This document shows positions 32,237 to 40,459 of a DNA stretch of 60,660 nt, in pieces. The stretch's first letter is position 1; every line of letters starts with the position of its first letter. Source of the DNA: a virus; IMG/VR virus record IMGVR_UViG_3300032046_000026, positions 1-60,660 of that record; one strand, 5' to 3'. Made by a program: the position numbers and the translations under genes. The notes under the pieces are model-generated. The model saw only the letters and a program-made list of their open reading frames with translations. It did no database searches and was not told where the DNA came from.

Positions 32237-32893
32237 CTACTCCTTCGCTATGAAATCAGTCCCCCGCACGATGATCCCCTGGGGCTGGAAACGCGCCGGC
32301 AATGGTGGCGCCGGCCGGCCCGCCTTTGGTGGTGGCGCCCAGCGCAACGGCGGGAAGCGCAGCCGTTTGCCCTTGGCGTCCACGGGGCCGGCGATTGCCC
32401 ATTCGAACTCCTGCTCCTCGTGTTTGATCACCACCGCTTCCTGCAGGTAGCAGATCGCCTCCTCAGGCCCCAGCTCAAGGATATGGTCGACTGGCCACCC
32501 GTAGGCATGGGCCAGGCGCACAACGATGCTGGAAAGGGCGCGGTTGGGGTAGTCTTCGCCGCTGCGCCGGCCTCCCTGGGCGCCGGTGGCCACCAGGATC
32601 GGCAAGGTGCCGTGCAGGGCGTTCAGGGTGGCCAAGGTATCGACGCCGGCCAAGGCTTCGGCCAGGGTGGCGCCCAGCGCCTCGGGATCAACGCCGGTGG
32701 CCAGCTGCAGGAAGGACAGGATCGCGCTGGGGGCCTTGCCCGTGGTGGCGATCTCGCCCAGGGCGACCTGCAGGGCATAGTGCCGGCCCAGGCGAGCGCG
32801 GGGCACGACAACAACGTGGCCGCCCAATGTAACCTGGGCGGCCGCGTCTTTCAGCCGTAGGGCCTCAAGATAGTCGATGGGCGCCTGTCGCAT
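32237..32893 (-). CDS. Possible second tail assembly chaperone (218 aa)
   Basis: The middle (GWPVDHILELGPEEAICYLQ) resembles the C-terminal motif of tail chaperones that lists W-x-DxxxLxxEE. The C-terminus is Pro-rich. It lies between the tail tube and the other chaperone-like gene. Confidence 0.55.
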   Translation of the reverse strand: MRQAPIDYLEALRLKDAAAQVTLGGHVVVVPRARLGRHYALQVALGEIATTGKAPSAILSFLQLATGVDPEALGATLAEALAGVDTLATLNALHGTLPILVATGAQGGRRSGEDYPNRALSSIVVRLAHAYGWPVDHILELGPEEAICYLQEAVVIKHEEQEFEWAIAGPVDAKGKRLRFPPLRWAPPPKAGRPAPPLPARFQPQGIIVRGTDFIAKE

Positions 32894-32910
32894 ATTCAGT
32901 TAAGGGCCGA

Positions 32911-33549
32911 CTAGAGAACGCTGGGATCGTACCTCAGCAGTTCACCAAAGCGGTGGGCCGCCGGCTTGGCCGTGTCCGCCATGATCATCATCCGCACCTG
33001 CAGGTTCCAGGCGTCGCCGTAGGGCATGGCCAGCGGCGTGGCCTCCACCACCTGCACCTTGTGGAACTGGAAGGCGACAAAGTCGCCCGTGTCCTCGTCG
33101 TAGACCCGCGACAGGAACACGTGCCAGAAGATGTTCTGTGGCAGCACGCCCAGGGGCATCTTCTCGGTTTCTTCGGCGAGGTTGTGCACCACCGTGCCGC
33201 CGCCCAGTATCTTCGTCAAGATCGACAGGGGCAGCATGGCCTTCAAGGTGAAAGCCAGCTCGAAGTTGTCGCGCCGCTGCATGTTGGCCACGATGCCAGC
33301 GGCCGCGCACTTCACCACCGTCTCCGTGCGGGCGTCGCGCAGCTGCAGGTCGTCGTAGCAGCCCACCTCGAACAGGTTGGCGGCGGCGGTGCCACTCATG
33401 CCGTAGTAGAAGCCGTCGCTGTCGGGGTTGTTGTTGTAGGTGGCGCCCCAGTCCTGCATCCAGATGTTGGGGCCGCCTTCGAGATAGAGGGCCTCGGCGT
33501 TGATGATCGGGCCGACTGGGGTTGCGGTGCCGGTTCCTAGTGTGGGCAT
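32911..33549 (-). CDS. Major tail (tube) protein
   Basis: 212 residues with beta-rich content: IINAEALYLEGGPNIWMQDW, then RDARTETVVKCAAAGIVANM and VFLSRVYDEDTGDFVAFQFH. Size, the position before the chaperones, and a dedicated GTCGACCATA element upstream all fit the tail tube. AGGAGGG precedes the ATG. Confidence 0.7.
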   Translation of the reverse strand: MPTLGTGTATPVGPIINAEALYLEGGPNIWMQDWGATYNNNPDSDGFYYGMSGTAAANLFEVGCYDDLQLRDARTETVVKCAAAGIVANMQRRDNFELAFTLKAMLPLSILTKILGGGTVVHNLAEETEKMPLGVLPQNIFWHVFLSRVYDEDTGDFVAFQFHKVQVVEATPLAMPYGDAWNLQVRMMIMADTAKPAAHRFGELLRYDPSVL

Positions 33550-33602
33550 TCTTCCCTCCTCAAGCCGGCGCGGGCGCGACGCCGATGGTTTGCTGCTACC
33601 TC

Positions 33603-33612
33603 TATGGTCGAC
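33603..33612 (-). promoter_or_regulatory. GTCGACCATA element before the tail tube gene
   Basis: Minus strand: TTAAAA, 16 nt including GGCCCCCTG, then GTCGACCATAGAGG, ~50 nt before the tail-tube start. The alignment with the site before the protease/scaffold gene extends over ~35 nt. Confidence 0.6.
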
Positions 33613-33630
33613 AGCGGGCAGGGGGCCGTT

Positions 33631-34047
33631 TTAAGTCTTCATGGCCACGGTGGCGAAAACGATCTCGCCGCGCCAGATCGTGTCTTCGCGGGCGGGGTAG
33701 CTGGTCATCTCGGGGCGCAGTTGCATGCTGGTCAGCCCCGTGCCGGCCAGGCGTTTGCCTTGGATCGCGTTGCGCACCAGGGCCATCACCTGCAGGCATT
33801 CGGCGCTGCTGTCGTCCTTGCTCAGCACGATCAGGCGGCCGGCCAGGGCCAGGTTGGCCTCGGCGCATTGGCCGGTGCCCCAGGGCGAATCACTGGTGAC
33901 GGCCACGCGCACGGCGGGGTATTCAAAGCCCGTGCCCCGCCACTCAGCCTCTTTGATCCGGTCGGCAGCGGTCAGTTTGGCAACCAGCGGCAGGTCGGCT
34001 TTCAGCAGGCTTATGACGGCGGCTTGGATCAGCTCCGGTGACAGCAT
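33631..34047 (-). CDS. Tail completion/terminator-like protein (138 aa)
   Basis: MLSPELIQAAVISLLKADLP and YPAVRVAVTSDSPWGTGQCA fit the alpha/beta tail terminator family (gp17-like), which caps the tube for head joining. It lies between the HK97 gp10-like and tail-tube genes in the usual order. Confidence 0.65.
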   Translation of the reverse strand: MLSPELIQAAVISLLKADLPLVAKLTAADRIKEAEWRGTGFEYPAVRVAVTSDSPWGTGQCAEANLALAGRLIVLSKDDSSAECLQVMALVRNAIQGKRLAGTGLTSMQLRPEMTSYPAREDTIWRGEIVFATVAMKT

Positions 34048-34473
34048 CTAGGGCCTCCCCGTGTGCGCGGCCAGGGCCGCCAGGCCGATCCGCAGCTGGG
34101 CCAGGAACACCTGGGTGGCCTCGGCTTTGCTCTCCTCAAAGGCCGGCCGCAGCCAGGGCATAGTGGCCCCCTTTGCCTGCGAAATCGGGCCTGGGTGCTT
34201 GCCCGCGATGTATTGGTCGTCCTCGGTGTAAATGCCGTAGTCGACGGTGGGGCCGATCTGCACCCACTGTTGCTTGCCCCGCCAGATCGGTTCGTCAACC
34301 GTGATCCCGCGCATCATGCGGCCGGTGTCAACCAGCGCCCGCTGCTGCGCCCGCTGGCGCACGATCAGGCCGGCCTTGTGCAGCCCCAGGGCATTGTTGG
34401 CGTCGAGCAGGCGGGCGTTCGTCCTGACGTTGTACGTCCGCCGCACGCGGTGCTGCCCAGGCCCGCCGGCCAC
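34048..34473 (-). CDS. HK97 gp10-like neck/tail protein
   Basis: 141 residues. VDTGRMMRGITVDEP, WVQIGPTVDYGIYTEDDQYI, and the late MPWLRPAFEESKA match the HK97 gp10 family (RTGxLxxSI, YAxxxExG, PFLRPAxE). The GTG start follows GGGAGG and overlaps the upstream stop codon (TAGTG); longer frames pass through the upstream gene. Confidence 0.75.
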   Translation of the reverse strand: MAGGPGQHRVRRTYNVRTNARLLDANNALGLHKAGLIVRQRAQQRALVDTGRMMRGITVDEPIWRGKQQWVQIGPTVDYGIYTEDDQYIAGKHPGPISQAKGATMPWLRPAFEESKAEATQVFLAQLRIGLAALAAHTGRP

Positions 34474-34841
34474 TATTCCTCCCTGTCGGCGTAGGCGCTG
34501 TGCACCGCCGTCAGCTGGATATGGGATCGCGGGTGGCCCACCGGCAGGCTGGATCGCTGCACGGCCGTTATGCGCAACTTCTGGCCGGCCCAGGGGCCGC
34601 TGCGCGGGATCGCAATGTCCTCGGAACGGATCGCGGGGTAGCGGTCGGGCCACACGATGATCTCCATGCTGCGCACCGTCTCGATGCCCTGCAGGCGCAT
34701 GGCCAGGGGGATGCGGTCGTTGGCGATCCGCGCGCCCACGCCAGCGTAGCGGATCGCGTCCGTGCGAACCGCCCCGCCGACAGGATCATCTGCTCCTTCG
34801 ATCTGCTGGTAGATGTCCAGCAGCACGTTGATGCCCTGCAT
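34473..34841 (-). CDS. Head-tail joining protein candidate (122 aa)
   Basis: MQGINVLLDIYQQIEGADDP followed by a beta-rich region (LRITAVQRSSLPVGHPRSHI). Its place between connector-like and gp10-like genes suggests a head-closure or stopper protein. Confidence 0.6.
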   Translation of the reverse strand: MQGINVLLDIYQQIEGADDPVGGAVRTDAIRYAGVGARIANDRIPLAMRLQGIETVRSMEIIVWPDRYPAIRSEDIAIPRSGPWAGQKLRITAVQRSSLPVGHPRSHIQLTAVHSAYADREE

Positions 34842-34844
34842 CGC

Positions 34845-35561
34845 CTACTCCACGCTGGGCCGCCCACGGAAGGCCGCCATGCGCAGCACCTTATACTTGC
34901 GCAAGAGGCGCGCCGCCATGTTGGCCTGGGGGCTGGCCCCGATCACGGTTTTGCTCAGGAGGCCGCCGGTTTCGCTGTAGTCCATGCTGCGCCAGCTGTT
35001 CACGAAGCCGGCGCCGGCGGTAGCGCCGGCCGTGTCCATCAGTTCCTTGTATTCCTGCGCCAGGATCGCCAGGGCCATCTTGACCGTGCCAGGGAGATCC
35101 GCCGGCGTGTTCCAGATGCCGGCCACGTAGGTCACGTCCACGTTGGTGGGCTTGTTCTCGGCGGCGCAACAGCAGCCGGCCGATAGGGCCAGACCTTCAC
35201 GGCGCACCTCAACCACGCCCTGGCGCCGTTCCCACAGGATCACGCAGCCCGTGATGGTATCGGTTTCGCAACTGCAACTGCCCAGGTCGTGCACCACGGT
35301 GGTGCTGGTGATGCTGATCACGTGGGTCTTGCGCAGTTCAACGAAGCGGAAGTTGGAATCGTAGTCCAGCCAGCCCTGGGGCCAGATGTGGCGTTCGTCG
35401 GCCACGGTGCCGGTCAGCAGGTTGGTGGACAGGAACGTCTCGGCGTCCTCCCAGCCCATTTCCCAGGCCATATCTTCCTGGGCCTGGGTGCCGGTTAGGA
35501 AGCCGACATTGTTCATTTCCAGCTGCAGGGCGTGCAGGGTGGCGGTATCAGGAACACCCAT
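34845..35561 (-). CDS. Head-tail connector (gp6-like) candidate
   Basis: 238 residues. The helical ends (AEDTFLSTN-type start, MALAILAQEYKELMDTAGAT late) with a beta middle containing Cys-rich stretches (SCSCETD, AGCCCAA) resemble phage head-tail connectors. The Cys clusters are unusual and could form disulfide or metal crosslinks in the neck. Confidence 0.6.
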   Translation of the reverse strand: MGVPDTATLHALQLEMNNVGFLTGTQAQEDMAWEMGWEDAETFLSTNLLTGTVADERHIWPQGWLDYDSNFRFVELRKTHVISITSTTVVHDLGSCSCETDTITGCVILWERRQGVVEVRREGLALSAGCCCAAENKPTNVDVTYVAGIWNTPADLPGTVKMALAILAQEYKELMDTAGATAGAGFVNSWRSMDYSETGGLLSKTVIGASPQANMAARLLRKYKVLRMAAFRGRPSVE

Positions 35562-37002
35562 AGAATCTCCTCCGAACGCGTTGTAAGACCTTCCGCCCTC
35601 TCTCCAGCCGTAGTAACGCCATAATCCGCCGCCGCCGCCTGATTAGCCAAGCTGTGTCTCGTCCACTGGAATGGTCGACCGTGGGCGGTGGCTCTAACTC
35701 AGCCATGGGGGTTGTCTCTAACTCAGCCCAAGATAACTGACCGCTGCGTGGGCCAAAGGAAGCGGTCGGCACTTCCGTTGCTGCCCATGAGACATGACCC
35801 TTACGCGGGGCGGTGGGCACCTCGGCCTCAGCCCAGTTCACATTGCCCCTGCGCGGGCCGGTAGGCATTTGGATCTCGCCCCAGGAGAATATCGCCTTGC
35901 GACTGCCAGCAGGAATTTCCGCCTCTGCCCAGCCTACGCCTCCGCGTCGCGGGGCGTCCATGACCTGTAGTTCGGCCCACGACAACAGCGGTCTACGCGG
36001 TGGTGTGGGGCCTTCCAACTCCGCCCACGATAGGATGCCACGCCTGCCGCCCGCCGGCAGTTCTAATTCCTGCCAGCAGATTTCGGCTCGGCGTGGGGCA
36101 TCCGGCGCCGCTAATTCTCCCCACGACATAACGGCACGACGCGGTGCAATGGCAGTCTCCATTTCGGCCCAGGAGAACAGGGTACGGCGTGGCGCAATGG
36201 GATTCTCGAACTCTCCCCACGATATGCACGCCCGACGAGGCAAGGCGGGCACTTCGATCTCGCCCCAGGAAATACACCCTCTGCGCGGGCCGGTGGCGAC
36301 TTGCACTTCGCCCCAGGATAGTTGGCCCCGCCTGTCCTGGGGGGGCTTGAGGGCAATGCTCAGCCGCCCCTGGTATGAGGCAGTGACCAAGGTCGCTGTC
36401 GTCGTGCCGTAGGCACCAGCAGCAGCCTTTATACCGTCCGCAACCCCTACACCACCACCGTTGCCGGTGGTGGTGTTCTGATCAGTGTTGGTATGTTCTA
36501 CAAGTCCTGTCAGGTTGGCGTTAGTCCAGCCCGAAGTTTGGGCCGTATTGGAATCTGTCATGTTGGAGACGGCCACGACGACAAGACACTCGGGAACGGT
36601 CGTCGTGGCGCCTGGGATCGAGACGGCCTGGGCGGACGACCCCAAGGTGTCGCCAGCCGTGATATCCCACGGGTTTCCTGAGGTGATGGAGCCCGAATAG
36701 GCAACGATGAAGGCAATGATGTGGTTGCCCGTCGCAACGGAAACGGTAGGGGCGGCGTCTCCCAAGACTGCCCGCCGCCAGAAGACGGTGAGACGGGTAG
36801 CGGGGTCGCCAGGGGCCGTTCCTACGCCTTGGGGAGAGCCAGTGACCGCCAGCCAACCCGCCGACATAGTAGCAACCTGGTTGCCGGTCTCGATGAAGCA
36901 CAGAAAGATATCGTTGGCCTGCCAACCAGTCGGCAGCGCGGGGATGCAACTGGTTGTTCCGGTAGCCTTCGCGCCGGCGGCACGGAAAGCGGGAGCTGCC
37001 AT
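35548..37002 (-). CDS. Virion protein with 13 tandem SW-repeats
   Basis: 484 residues. Residues 1-220 form a beta-rich, signal-free domain like those at the base of phage fibres. Residues 223-433 are 13 copies of a 16-residue unit, PRRxxxSWxExExPxx, the last with a 3-residue insertion. The strictly spaced Trp/Glu/Arg pattern suggests a solenoid or beta-helix. The tail is strongly basic (LIRRRRRIMALLRLERGRK). It sits in the neck gene group, so a collar whisker or decoration fibre is the likely role. Family not recognised. Confidence 0.7.
   Translation of the reverse strand: MAAPAFRAAGAKATGTTSCIPALPTGWQANDIFLCFIETGNQVATMSAGWLAVTGSPQGVGTAPGDPATRLTVFWRRAVLGDAAPTVSVATGNHIIAFIVAYSGSITSGNPWDITAGDTLGSSAQAVSIPGATTTVPECLVVVAVSNMTDSNTAQTSGWTNANLTGLVEHTNTDQNTTTGNGGGVGVADGIKAAAGAYGTTTATLVTASYQGRLSIALKPPQDRRGQLSWGEVQVATGPRRGCISWGEIEVPALPRRACISWGEFENPIAPRRTLFSWAEMETAIAPRRAVMSWGELAAPDAPRRAEICWQELELPAGGRRGILSWAELEGPTPPRRPLLSWAELQVMDAPRRGGVGWAEAEIPAGSRKAIFSWGEIQMPTGPRRGNVNWAEAEVPTAPRKGHVSWAATEVPTASFGPRSGQLSWAELETTPMAELEPPPTVDHSSGRDTAWLIRRRRRIMALLRLERGRKVLQRVRRRFYGCS
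35704..36336 (-). repeat. 48-bp tandem coding repeat
   Basis: Thirteen in-frame units of 48 bp, last one 57 bp, encode PRRxxxSWxExExPxx. Protein conservation is higher than DNA conservation: codons for Arg, Ser and Trp flanks vary, so units are old and kept by selection. Confidence 0.85.
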
Positions 37003-37015
37003 TAGGGGCTAATCC

Positions 37016-37456
37016 CTATGACGAGTTAGCAATAAAGCGGAGTTGCAGGTCGGCATAGTCCGTTATGGCGTCGGCCTCCCCCGCCGTCAACGTGAAGGTG
37101 CCGGCCGTCCAGCCTTCGCCAATGGCGGCGTGGACTTCGCTGTGGATCAATGCCCCCTGGCTACTCTCGTTCACGTATCCCTGCCGAAGCTGTACAGTCA
37201 CGCCGATTGTGGCGCCGCCGGCCGCGTCCTTCCGATAGCGGTAGCGGATGACATGTCCAGCCGAAGATTGGGGGTCTTCTACGTCCGACAGGTCGACGCA
37301 GCACACAGAGTTCGCCGGTGCCAACTCGCTCTGGATAAAATCGGCATCGTCAGCCACGGCCTCGTCGATCATGGTGTAGAGAGCCGTGCCGCCGCCCGTG
37401 CTCTTGACCCAGGCACCTTCTACTTTGTCCGCGATGGGACGCGCAAATTGAGGCAT
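37016..37456 (-). CDS. Beta-rich virion protein (146 aa)
   Basis: MPQFARPIADKVEGAWVKST, DADFIQSELAPANSVCCVDL and a GDDAxxxYxYRKD-like core give a jelly-roll pattern seen in proteins encoded beside phage fibre or decoration genes. It has its own GTCGACCATT element and terminator upstream, which suggests high or separate expression. Confidence 0.6.
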   Translation of the reverse strand: MPQFARPIADKVEGAWVKSTGGGTALYTMIDEAVADDADFIQSELAPANSVCCVDLSDVEDPQSSAGHVIRYRYRKDAAGGATIGVTVQLRQGYVNESSQGALIHSEVHAAIGEGWTAGTFTLTAGEADAITDYADLQLRFIANSS

Positions 37457-37493
37457 CGCTTTTCTCCTTGTTACCCGTTGCCGTCTTCACCCC

Positions 37494-37503
37494 AATGGTC
37501 GAC
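37494..37503 (-). promoter_or_regulatory. GTCGACCATT element before the 146-aa virion gene
   Basis: Minus strand: TTTTAGTCGACCATTGGGGTGA, immediately after the terminator hairpin. GGCCCCTGGC of the hairpin arm occupies the same place as GGCCCCCTG at other sites. Confidence 0.6.
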
Positions 37504-37509
37504 TAAAAG

Positions 37510-37544
37510 GCCAGGGGCCGCGCACCGTCAACGCGGCCCCTGGC
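37510..37544 (-). terminator. Terminator after the glycosylation cassette
   Basis: Perfect 13-bp stem GCCAGGGGCCGCG-N9-CGCGGCCCCTGGC followed on the minus strand by CTTTTAG. It closes the sugar-modification cassette. Confidence 0.75.
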
Positions 37545-37570
37545 AATCCGTTGCCCAACAGGGCTTGGAA

Positions 37571-38452
37571 TCACAGCAGGAAGGGTTCGTCGTATTGTAG
37601 CAGATCGCCGGCCTGGTGCGCCAGGATCACCTGGCCCTCCTGCACCTCTTGCTTCGACAGCGCAATCGGCTCGCGCCCCACCACGGCAATGGCGCCAGGC
37701 TCAAAGGCCACGGCCAGGCCGGCCTTGCGCAGCTGCAGGCAGTAGTACAGATCGGCAAAGGGCCGGCTGCCGAAGGGGTCGCTGGGGAAAGGGCCAAGGG
37801 TGCGGAACAGGCTGCGGCGCGTGGCCATGAACTGCACCGGCACGCCCTGCAAATCCTGGCGGGCGTATATCTTTGGGTTGTCGGGTGCCCAGCCGGCGAA
37901 GCGGGCGTAGGGCTGCATCATGACGCCGAGCACGTAGCCGGCGGCGCGCATGGCGGGGTCGGGGAAGCCGGCCGGCACAACCTCACCCTGCCATATGCCC
38001 AGGCCGCCCACGGCGCCGATTGTCTCCGGTTCAATGGCGGCCGCCATGGCCGCCCATGCGCCCTCGGCCAGCACCGCGTCGCTGTCGATGAACAGGATCA
38101 GCGGGGCCTGCCCGTGCCCAGCTGCACGGTTGCGGGCATCCCAGCGGTCGCGGCCGCTGCGGTCAAGGCGCAGGTCTTCCTCGCGGGCGATCCGCACCAG
38201 TTCGCCGTGGCGCGCCGCCGCCTGATCGGGGATGGCGTCAGCCAGGGTGATCGTAGCGTCGGCCGGCAGATCGCGCCGCAGGGCCGCCAGGCAGGCGCCC
38301 AGGCGGTCGATGCTGGTGAAGGCCGTCACCACGGCGTCCACGCTGCCACGTAGCGGCAGGGCCACGGTCATGTGGGCCGGTGGGCGGCCAGCCGCCCGCT
38401 CCTCTGCCCTACGCTGTGCCCGCCGGCTGCTCGGGCTTTTCCGTGATCGCAT
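37571..38452 (-). CDS. GT2-like glycosyltransferase
   Basis: 293 residues with a GT-A fold: VVTAFTSIDRLGACLAALRR at the start and a DxD nucleotide-sugar site in LILFIDSDAVLAEGAW near 120. RYFADLYYCLQLRKAGLAV-type region near the end is the acceptor side. ATG follows AGGAGG and overlaps the upstream GT4 gene by 44 nt. It transfers a sugar from an activated donor; donor and acceptor unknown. Confidence 0.8.
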   Translation of the reverse strand: MRSRKSPSSRRAQRRAEERAAGRPPAHMTVALPLRGSVDAVVTAFTSIDRLGACLAALRRDLPADATITLADAIPDQAAARHGELVRIAREEDLRLDRSGRDRWDARNRAAGHGQAPLILFIDSDAVLAEGAWAAMAAAIEPETIGAVGGLGIWQGEVVPAGFPDPAMRAAGYVLGVMMQPYARFAGWAPDNPKIYARQDLQGVPVQFMATRRSLFRTLGPFPSDPFGSRPFADLYYCLQLRKAGLAVAFEPGAIAVVGREPIALSKQEVQEGQVILAHQAGDLLQYDEPFLL

Positions 38453-39620
38453 TCAGCGCCTCCTCTACAACATCAAGGGCCTTATCCCACGTGCGGCTGC
38501 GCGCCCAGGCCAGGGCAGCGTCAACCCGCGCCTGGGCACCTTCCGGCTCCACGCGGATCGACTGGATCATGGTGGCAGCCTGCACCGGCGACGCAAAGCG
38601 GCGCGTCTGGTTGCCGAAGGGATCGATGTAGCTGTACTCGGCCGGCACCAGGTAGCCGCGCCCATCGGCCAGGTTTTCGGCCATGCCGCCGGCGTCGGTG
38701 GCCACCACGGGCAGCGCGCAGGCCATTGCCTCCATCACCGGCAGGCAAAGGCCCTCGGCCTTCGACAGCTGCAGGTAGCAGTCGGCGCCCCAGTAGATCT
38801 CGCGCAGCTGGGCGTCGGTCATGCCGGCCTGCTTTTCGAACTGGAAGAACTGCGTCTGGTTGTGCAGCTGGAAGTAGTCGTTAAGGTTCCAGGTCTGGAA
38901 GCCAATGTGGGTGGGCCGGCGTTTGGTCTTCACTACCAGCCGCACGTCGTCATAGATCGGGCCGTGCAGGATCGGCCGCCGCTTGCCGGCCGGCGGCCAG
39001 GCAAAGCGGTGCCCCAGCAGCAGGGCCACGGTTGCCCACATGGCCGGCAGGTTCTTGCGCTCGTGGTTGTCGCACACCGAGAAAACGATGAACTTATCTT
39101 CCCAGTCTTCGCGCTTGCGCACCGCCGCCCGTTCGTCCGGTGTGGGCGGCCGCCAGAACTCGGTGTCGATCCCCACGGGCAGGTAGCGCGCGGCCAGGCC
39201 ACAGTCCTGGCACAGCTTGGTCGCCCACTCGGTTTCCACCAGGGCGGCGCCCATGCGGTCGATAACCGTTGTCCATTCGCTGGGGTGGATCAGGGGATCA
39301 CTTTCCAGCGGGAAAATGCCGGCGTAGGGCAGGCCGAACTCCATCACCTGCGCCCAGTTGCAATGGTCAACGATGTCGCCGATCCCCAGCAGCACATCGG
39401 GCGCATAGGCGGTTTTGATCATCATCACGTGGCGCAGAAGGCTTCCTGGCTCGCTGGGGCAGGCGTGCACGGGCAGGCGGTGCTCCTGCCCCTGGTAGTT
39501 CAGCGCACAAACCACGACGTCATGGCCGCGCCGGCCCAGGCCGCCGGCAACCTGCTGGGCGATGGTGGTGTAGCCGCTGCCGCCGGCGACGTTGAACTCG
39601 CTGATGCAGGCGATCTTCAT
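38409..39620 (-). CDS. GT4-like glycosyltransferase
   Basis: 403 residues of the GT-B fold. FNVAGGSGYTTIAQQVAGGL opens the N-terminal domain, LPVGIDTEFW lies between the domains, and SKAEGLCLPVMEAMACALPV carries the EX7E donor site near 310. It should retain the anomeric configuration. ATG follows AAGGGGG. Confidence 0.88.
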   Translation of the reverse strand: MKIACISEFNVAGGSGYTTIAQQVAGGLGRRGHDVVVCALNYQGQEHRLPVHACPSEPGSLLRHVMMIKTAYAPDVLLGIGDIVDHCNWAQVMEFGLPYAGIFPLESDPLIHPSEWTTVIDRMGAALVETEWATKLCQDCGLAARYLPVGIDTEFWRPPTPDERAAVRKREDWEDKFIVFSVCDNHERKNLPAMWATVALLLGHRFAWPPAGKRRPILHGPIYDDVRLVVKTKRRPTHIGFQTWNLNDYFQLHNQTQFFQFEKQAGMTDAQLREIYWGADCYLQLSKAEGLCLPVMEAMACALPVVATDAGGMAENLADGRGYLVPAEYSYIDPFGNQTRRFASPVQAATMIQSIRVEPEGAQARVDAALAWARSRTWDKALDVVEEALNAITEKPEQPAGTA

Positions 39621-39779
39621 GGTGCCCCCTTATTTTTCAGGCCCTCTTGCGCATAAGGGCCGACGTTGCTACGCTGCTCAGCGCGGCTCCGGCCGCGATG
39701 AAGGACGGACGGACATCCCCCCACTATTACTGAGACATCAGTAGATCTCTTAAGACGATCTGCTATAGGAAAGTGGGTG
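39621..39779. other. AT-richer intergenic stretch in the sugar cassette
   Basis: No convincing gene. It contains the 13-bp inverted repeat described separately, the short stem TACTGA-N4-TCAGTA and AGATC-N9-GATCT. Composition is clearly lower in GC than the surroundings, as expected at a recent insertion edge. Confidence 0.5.
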
Positions 39780-39800
39780 CTACTCATTCCGTCCTTCATC
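39697..39800. repeat. 13-bp inverted repeat flanking a 78-bp spacer
   Basis: GATGAAGGACGGA (39697-39709) and its exact complement at 39788-39800. The second arm covers the last codons of the 59-aa protein gene beside the HNH endonuclease. It may mark the edge of a mobile insertion or form a long-range mRNA stem. Confidence 0.6.
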
Positions 39801-39959
39801 CCGCGCCGCGTTTTTCTGCTCACGATCCTTAGCATTTGGCGGTGGCCGCCTGGGCAGCACGCCACCCTCCCTGGCAGCCTCTTCAACCGCCAGCAAGCCG
39901 CGCTCGACAAGATAGGTTGCCCGCGCTGCTTGCCTGGCCACAAAGTCCCGCAGACTCAT
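39780..39959 (-). CDS. Small basic protein next to HNH gene (59 aa)
   Basis: MSLRDFVARQAARATYLVER then a disordered Pro/Arg/Lys tail. The ATG overlaps the HNH stop codon (ATGA), so both are translated together. Function unknown; may belong to the same inserted unit. Confidence 0.55.
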   Translation of the reverse strand: MSLRDFVARQAARATYLVERGLLAVEEAAREGGVLPRRPPPNAKDREQKNAARDEGRNE

Positions 39960-40459
39960 TCGTCTAACCATGCCCATCTCTCGCGCTTCTGAATCTGCTG
40001 AACCGTGCGGTGCGTCACACCGTACTGGCGCGCCAGGGCACGCTGCCCAGGCTTTCCGGCGGCCGCCCTGATCACTCGCACGTCGGCTTCGCTCAGCTTG
40101 TTGCAGGAATGGCGTTTGCCTCTGGCGGAATGGCGCAGGCCCAAGACTAGCGCATGACGCATATTCACCGAAGCGGTCACCTTTTCAAGATTGGCAAGGC
40201 GGTTGTCGCTTTTCACACCGTTACGATGGTTCGATTCCTGCCCACCTGCAAAGGGGCCAGTGAAGGCAATTATCACCAGCCGGTGCACCAGTTCGCGCTT
40301 CGACCGCCCTTCGAACTGCAACTGAACGCGAAGGTATCCCCCGCCAGCCAGTTGTGGGCGCAAAAGGCGGCGGGTGCGTGTATTGACGACGCGGCCAGCG
40401 TCCGAAACTTCGTAGGCTTCTTCCCAGCCTACCACCGGCCGCCATGTTTCGTCGGTCAT
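39956..40459 (-). CDS. NUMOD4-HNH homing endonuclease
   Basis: 167 residues: NUMOD4 (WRPVVGWEEAYEVSDAGRV), HNH core (ELVHRLVIIAF, ESNHRNGVKSDNRLANLE), and a C-terminal HTH (RALARQYGVTHRTVQQI). This order is typical of mobile free-standing phage endonucleases. It sits between glycosyltransferase genes, suggesting a recent insertion into the cassette. Confidence 0.92.
   Translation of the reverse strand: MTDETWRPVVGWEEAYEVSDAGRVVNTRTRRLLRPQLAGGGYLRVQLQFEGRSKRELVHRLVIIAFTGPFAGGQESNHRNGVKSDNRLANLEKVTASVNMRHALVLGLRHSARGKRHSCNKLSEADVRVIRAAAGKPGQRALARQYGVTHRTVQQIQKRERWAWLDE

Noticed and set aside
32489-32499. ATGGTCGAC in the second chaperone-like gene
   Set aside because: Coding, and no gene starts nearby.
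35661-35675. GTCGACCATT copy inside the SW-repeat gene
   Set aside because: It is within coding sequence (codons for Val-Asp-His) and not upstream of a gene start, so it was not counted as an element.
38232-39656. 474-aa plus-strand frame opposite two glycosyltransferases
   Set aside because: Antisense to GT4 and GT2 genes with correct motifs and ribosome sites.
39617-39943. 108-aa minus-strand frame between GT4 and HNH genes
   Set aside because: It runs through the AT-rich inverted-repeat region and overlaps the coupled 59-aa gene; no start signal.
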